Assembly: GCA_002353975.1 (NCBI GenBank)
Contig: DEKQ01000133.1
Span: forward strand, 65,532 to 73,880
Source: Prevotellaceae bacterium UBA2718
Lineage (GTDB): Bacteria; Bacteroidota; Bacteroidia; Bacteroidales; Bacteroidaceae
Direction of reading: 5' to 3'
DNA length: 8,349 nucleotides
Made by a program: the position numbers and the translations under genes. Positions 5,093-8,349 of this stretch are shown here, in pieces. The stretch's first letter is position 1. Each line of letters starts with the position of its first letter. The notes under the pieces were generated by a model. That model was given only the letters and a program-made list of their open reading frames with translations, was not told the origin of the DNA and ran no database searches.

Positions 5093-5796
5093 GGAGACCT
5101 CACATCAAGAGTGTGCCCTACGGGGAGTGGAAGGACAATGACTCGCTGGAGAAGATTGTTGACGAGCTCCATGAGGGCGGTGTCAATGTGTTGACCGGAA
5201 CGCTGGACCAGCTCATCAACTGGGGTCGCAGCAATTCGCTGTGGTCGCTGACGTTCGCCACCTCATGCTGCGGCATTGAGTTCATGGCTTGCGGCTGCGC
5301 CAGGTACGACTTTGCGCGCTTCGGCTTTGAGGTGACACGCAACTCTCCCAGACAGGCTGACCTGATCATGTGCGCCGGTACTATCACACATAAGATGGCT
5401 CCGGCGCTGAAGAGGCTGTATGACGAGATGGCCGAGCCGAAGTATGTCATCGCTGTGGGTGGCTGTGCCATCAGCGGCGGTCCGTTTAAGTCAAGCTACC
5501 ATGTGGTGAAAGGCATTGAGGAGATTGTGCCCGTTGATGTGTTCATCCCCGGCTGTCCTCCGCGTCCTGAGGCTATTATGTATGGCATGATGCAGTTGCA
5601 GCGCAAGGTGAAGATTGAGAAATTCTTTGGCGGCGCTAACCATAAGCAGACTAAGGAGGAGGCTGCGCTTGGCGTGTCTAACGAGGAGCTGACGTTCCGC
5701 GAGAAGCTTGGCGACCACAGGAGGGAGCCGATTGTGGTGACTGACGTGCCAAAAGAGTTTACGGAAGAACTAAAGAAGGAGGAGGCAGCGAAATGA
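5083..5796 (+). CDS. nuoB: NADH-quinone oxidoreductase (complex I) subunit B, N2 cluster subunit
   Basis: A 237-aa peripheral subunit that holds iron-sulfur cluster N2, the last electron carrier before quinone. The ligands are visible: tandem C62-C63 in T-S-C-C-G-I-E, C128 in G-G-C-A-I-S-G-G-P-F and C158 in P-G-C-P-P-R-P-E. The core ends near residue 180; the remaining ~57 residues are a charged, Glu/Lys-rich tail (to K-K-E-E-A-A-K) beyond the usual core length. The N-terminal ~35 residues precede the conserved domain, which starts near V36. ATG 5083 is chosen because AAAGGAG stands seven bases upstream and because it overlaps the nuoA stop by only 10 bases. The stop overlaps the nuoCD start as ATGA, so translation is probably coupled. 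It works at the junction with NuoCD and the membrane arm. Confidence 0.97.
   Translation: MEVRRPHIKSVPYGEWKDNDSLEKIVDELHEGGVNVLTGTLDQLINWGRSNSLWSLTFATSCCGIEFMACGCARYDFARFGFEVTRNSPRQADLIMCAGTITHKMAPALKRLYDEMAEPKYVIAVGGCAISGGPFKSSYHVVKGIEEIVPVDVFIPGCPPRPEAIMYGMMQLQRKVKIEKFFGGANHKQTKEEAALGVSNEELTFREKLGDHRREPIVVTDVPKEFTEELKKEEAAK
5776..5785 (+). promoter_or_regulatory. Strong Shine-Dalgarno for nuoCD
   Basis: AAGGAGGAGG, within the 3' end of nuoB, ends seven bases before ATG 5793. Together with the ATGA overlap it supports the nuoCD start and coupled translation. Confidence 0.75.
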
Positions 5797-7406
5797 GATT
5801 AGAGTTCTTATCATTTGATTTTGACAAGTTCGCTGCTGAGATGCGGGACTTGAAGGAGAAGAAGGGCTTTGACTACCTGGTGACCATTGTCGGTGAAGAC
5901 TTTGGCGCTGAGGAAGGCCTTGGGTGTATATATATCCTTGAGAATACGAAGACGCACGAGCGCTGTAGCGTGAAGATGATGGCGCGGACGCAGGTCTGCG
6001 GCGACGGTATGCAGAGCAACGGCGTCAGCGATATGGAGGGTCAGCAGCTGGCCTACCTGCCTACGGTCAGCAATATCTGGCGCGTGGCCGACCTGCTGGA
6101 GCGTGAGGTCTATGACTTCTACGGCATCGTGTTCTTAGGGCATCCTGACATGCGCCGCCTGTTCCTGCGCAATGACTTCAAGGGTTATCCATTCCGCAAG
6201 GACTGGCAGTTTGACGACAAATACACGCTGGAGGATGACCAGGAGCCCGACTACGGCCTGGAGTACTACCTGGACAAGGAGGGTCGCCTGCAGTCGAAGC
6301 GTAATCAGCTCTTCGGCGACGATGACTACGTCATCAATATAGGCCCTCAGCACCCTGCCACGCATGGCGTGCTACGCCTTCAGACGGTGCTGGACGGTGA
6401 GACGGTGAAGCGCGTCTATCCGCACCTGGGCTATATACACCGTGCGATAGAGAAGATGTGGGAGGGCATGACGTATCCGCAGACGCTGGCTCTGACTGAC
6501 AGGCTGAACTATCTGGGCGCGATGCAGCACCGCCACGCCTTGGTGGGCGTCATAGAAGAGGCTATGGGCGTTGAGCTGACGGAGAGGATCAAGTACATAC
6601 GTACCATCATGGACGAGCTGCAACGTCTGGACTCGCACCTGCTCTACACGTCGTGCGTGGCACAGGACCTGGGTGCGCTGACCGGTATGCTCTATGGTAT
6701 GCGTGACCGCGAACACGTACTGAACGTGATGGAGGAGACTACGGGGGGAAGGCTGATACAGAACTATTACCGCATCGGGGGCCTGCAGGATGACATAGAT
6801 CCTAACTTCGTGAAGAACGTGAAGGACCTGGTGAGGTATCTGCGTCCTACGATACAGGAGTATATGGATGTGTTCGGCGACAACGTCATAACGCACAACC
6901 GCCTGGAGAAGTGCGGCACTATGTCGCTGGAGGACTGCATCAGCTATGCCGTCACCGGCCCTGCGGGACGCGCCTCGGGATGGGAGAACGACGTGCGTAA
7001 GAACCATCCGTATGACATGTATGACAAGGTGGAGTGGAAGCAGTGCACGCTCAGCGGCTGTGACTCCATGGACCGATACCTTGTGCACATCAACGAGATG
7101 TATCAGAGTCTGAACATCATTGAACAGCTCATTGACAACATTCCTGAGGGTGACTACTATGTGAAGCAGAAGCCTGTCATCAAGGTGCCGGAGGGACAGT
7201 GGTACTACTCTGTGGAGGGTGTGGCCGGTGAGTTTGGCGTTTATCTTGACTCTCGCGGCGACAAGAGCCCTTACCGCATGAAGATGCGCCCGATGGGTCT
7301 CTCGCTGGTCGGTGCCTTTGACCCGATGCTGCGCGGTCAGAAGATAGCCGACCTGATAGCTACGTGTGCTGCTATTGACGTTGTAATTCCTGATATTGAC
7401 AGATAA
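5793..7406 (+). CDS. nuoCD: Fused NADH-quinone oxidoreductase subunit C/D
   Basis: A 537-aa fusion of the two connecting-module subunits. Residues 1 to about 165 are NuoC (30-kDa type), including E-R-E-V-Y-D-F-Y-G-I and D-F-K-G-Y-P-F-R-K-D-W. A short linker leads to NuoD from about 180. NuoD begins N-I-G-P-Q-H-P-A-T-H-G (182-192) and ends D-V-V-I-P-D-I-D-R. H191 and Y240 (in D-R-L-N-Y-L) are 49 residues apart, the spacing of the quinone-head-group His and Tyr in the Thermus subunit. NuoD lacks iron-sulfur clusters and forms the quinone chamber with NuoB and NuoH. Fusion is known in E. coli and in Bacteroidetes; this version is somewhat shorter than the ~600-aa E. coli protein. It starts in an ATGA overlap with nuoB behind a strong Shine-Dalgarno. 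It is followed after two bases by nuoH, with no nuoE, nuoF or nuoG. Confidence 0.97.
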   Translation: MRLEFLSFDFDKFAAEMRDLKEKKGFDYLVTIVGEDFGAEEGLGCIYILENTKTHERCSVKMMARTQVCGDGMQSNGVSDMEGQQLAYLPTVSNIWRVADLLEREVYDFYGIVFLGHPDMRRLFLRNDFKGYPFRKDWQFDDKYTLEDDQEPDYGLEYYLDKEGRLQSKRNQLFGDDDYVINIGPQHPATHGVLRLQTVLDGETVKRVYPHLGYIHRAIEKMWEGMTYPQTLALTDRLNYLGAMQHRHALVGVIEEAMGVELTERIKYIRTIMDELQRLDSHLLYTSCVAQDLGALTGMLYGMRDREHVLNVMEETTGGRLIQNYYRIGGLQDDIDPNFVKNVKDLVRYLRPTIQEYMDVFGDNVITHNRLEKCGTMSLEDCISYAVTGPAGRASGWENDVRKNHPYDMYDKVEWKQCTLSGCDSMDRYLVHINEMYQSLNIIEQLIDNIPEGDYYVKQKPVIKVPEGQWYYSVEGVAGEFGVYLDSRGDKSPYRMKMRPMGLSLVGAFDPMLRGQKIADLIATCAAIDVVIPDIDR

Positions 7407-7408
7407 TT

Positions 7409-8349
7409 ATGTTTGATTTTAGTATATTTACACAATGGTTTGACCAGCTGCTCAGGGTCACGATAGGTTGTCCTGACTGGCTGGCGATGTTGATTGAGTG
7501 TGTGCTGGTGGGTGCTGGCATTCTGGTGGGATATGCGCTGATAGCCATCGTGCTGATATTCATGGAGCGTAAGGTGTGTGCGTATTTCCAATGCCGCCTG
7601 GGCCCGATGCGCGTGGGCTACTGGGGCCTGATGCAGGTCTTTGCAGATGTGCTGAAGATGCTCATCAAGGAGATCTTCTTCGTTGACCGTGCCGACAAGC
7701 TGCTCTATGCCGTGGCTCCGATGCTGGTCATTATCGGTTCTGTGGGTGCCTTCTCGTTCCTGCCGTGGAACAACGGCGCTACGGTGCTTGACTTCAATGT
7801 CGGCGTGTTCCTGCTCACCGCCATTTCGTCTATCGGCGTGGTGGGCATCTTCCTTGCCGGTTGGAGTTCGAACAATAAGTATTCTGTGGTTTCTGCCATG
7901 CGCGGTGCCGTACAGATGATATCCTACGAGATGTCGCTCTGCCTCTGCCTGATTACTGCTGTCATCCTGACGGGTACGATGCAGATGAGCGGTATTGTGG
8001 AGGCACAGACGGGTCCTTGGAAGTGGCTTATCTTTCAGGGGCATATCCCTGCGCTGATAGCCTTCTTTGTATTCCTCATTGCGGGTAACGCTGAGGCCAA
8101 CCGCGGCCCGTTTGACATGGCTGAGGCCGAGAGTGAGCTGACAGCCGGTCATCACACGGAGTATTCGGGTATGGGCTTCGGCTTCTTCTATCTCGCTGAG
8201 TTCCTGAACCTGTTTATCATTGCTGGTATTGCCGCTACGGTGTTCCTGGGCGGCTGGGCTCCCGTGAACATTGGAGTAGAGCCTTTCGACGGCCTGATGG
8301 ACTACATACCGGGTATTGTATGGTTTATGGGTAAGACGTTCTTCCTGGT
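7409..8349 (+). CDS. nuoH: NADH-quinone oxidoreductase (complex I) subunit H, partial at 3' end
   Basis: Open from ATG 7409 to the right edge without a stop: 313 codons plus two bases. The usual length is about 350-365 aa, so perhaps 40-50 residues are missing. It is a polytopic membrane subunit at the base of the peripheral arm that forms the quinone channel with NuoB, NuoCD and NuoA. Signatures are F-M-E-R-K-V (51-56) followed by R-L-G-P (63-66), the helix motif A-G-W-S-S-N-N-K-Y-S near residues 149-158, and E-A-N-R-G-P-F-D-M-A-E-A-E-S-E-L (229-244) followed by G-H-H-T-E-Y-S-G (247-254), the acidic loop implicated in coupling. Residues at the loop read EANRGPFDMAE where many homologues have ETNRAPFDLPE. 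It begins two bases after the nuoCD stop, with no clear Shine-Dalgarno. nuoI and later membrane subunits are expected beyond the window. Confidence 0.96.
   Translation, partial: MFDFSIFTQWFDQLLRVTIGCPDWLAMLIECVLVGAGILVGYALIAIVLIFMERKVCAYFQCRLGPMRVGYWGLMQVFADVLKMLIKEIFFVDRADKLLYAVAPMLVIIGSVGAFSFLPWNNGATVLDFNVGVFLLTAISSIGVVGIFLAGWSSNNKYSVVSAMRGAVQMISYEMSLCLCLITAVILTGTMQMSGIVEAQTGPWKWLIFQGHIPALIAFFVFLIAGNAEANRGPFDMAEAESELTAGHHTEYSGMGFGFFYLAEFLNLFIIAGIAATVFLGGWAPVNIGVEPFDGLMDYIPGIVWFMGKTFFL

Noticed and set aside
6372..7088. Minus-strand ORF of 238 aa antisense to nuoCD
   Set aside because: Overlaps a highly conserved gene completely; composition (His/Val/Leu/Arg repeats) is that of an antisense shadow.
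7337..8155. Long minus-strand ORF of 272 aa antisense to nuoH
   Set aside because: It lies wholly over nuoCD/nuoH coding sequence; the predicted protein is rich in His, Arg and Gln with no recognisable fold, typical of a shadow frame of GC-rich codons.
1..8349. Mobile element, tRNA or rRNA genes
   Set aside because: No transposase or integrase, terminal inverted repeats, attachment-site duplications, or tRNA/rRNA-like segments were seen on either strand.

Overview
The window reads as a chromosomal segment of an anaerobic Bacteroidota, most likely a Prevotella-like Bacteroidales. Four things point there: a Bacteroidetes-type -7 promoter element (TACCTTTGC), a fused nuoCD with nuoH directly behind it and no nuoE/F/G, a first partial gene whose C-terminus ends like a SusD/RagB protein (PQNPGY), and start codons that mostly lack a strong Shine-Dalgarno. 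Every supported gene is on the + strand.

Layout. (1) 1-144: the last 47 codons of a probable SusD/RagB-like lipoprotein, followed by an 11-bp hairpin (173-210). (2) 230-4108: a tightly overlapped three-gene cluster made of an NhaC-family Na+/H+ antiporter (230-1660), an L-cysteine desulfidase/serine-dehydratase-like [4Fe-4S] lyase (1632-2918) and a DAACS-family Na+-coupled amino-acid symporter (2915-4108). The overlaps are 29 nt and 4 nt, so the genes are almost certainly co-transcribed. The simplest reading is a module in which the symporter brings in a small amino acid with Na+, the lyase removes its amino (and perhaps thiol) group to give pyruvate, and the antiporter handles Na+ or exports a product. 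The lyase and the symporter both carry substitutions at positions that define activity or specificity in their families, so the substrate should not be taken for granted. (3) 4109-4741: a 633-base intergenic region rich in structure. It holds an inverted repeat, a strong intrinsic terminator (4243-4285), an array of five 22-bp hairpin-forming repeats at exact period (4329-4440), a second terminator-like hairpin (4435-4457), a 7-bp tandem repeat (4454-4481), helically phased T-tracts (4629-4656) and the promoter of the next operon (4690-4698). (4) 4742-8349: the start of a respiratory complex I operon, nuoA-nuoB-nuoCD-nuoH, with nuoH running off the right edge.

The complex I genes encode part of the membrane arm (NuoA, NuoH) and the quinone-reducing connecting module (NuoB, NuoCD). 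Because nuoCD is followed after two bases by nuoH, the NADH-oxidising module (NuoE, F, G) is absent from this locus. This matches the short complex I known in Bacteroides and suggests an electron donor other than NADH, or an input module encoded elsewhere. The two halves of the window share a sodium/proton and redox-energy theme, but nothing in the sequence shows that they are co-regulated. The strongest candidates for something undescribed are the 22-bp hairpin array and the substituted lyase/symporter pair.
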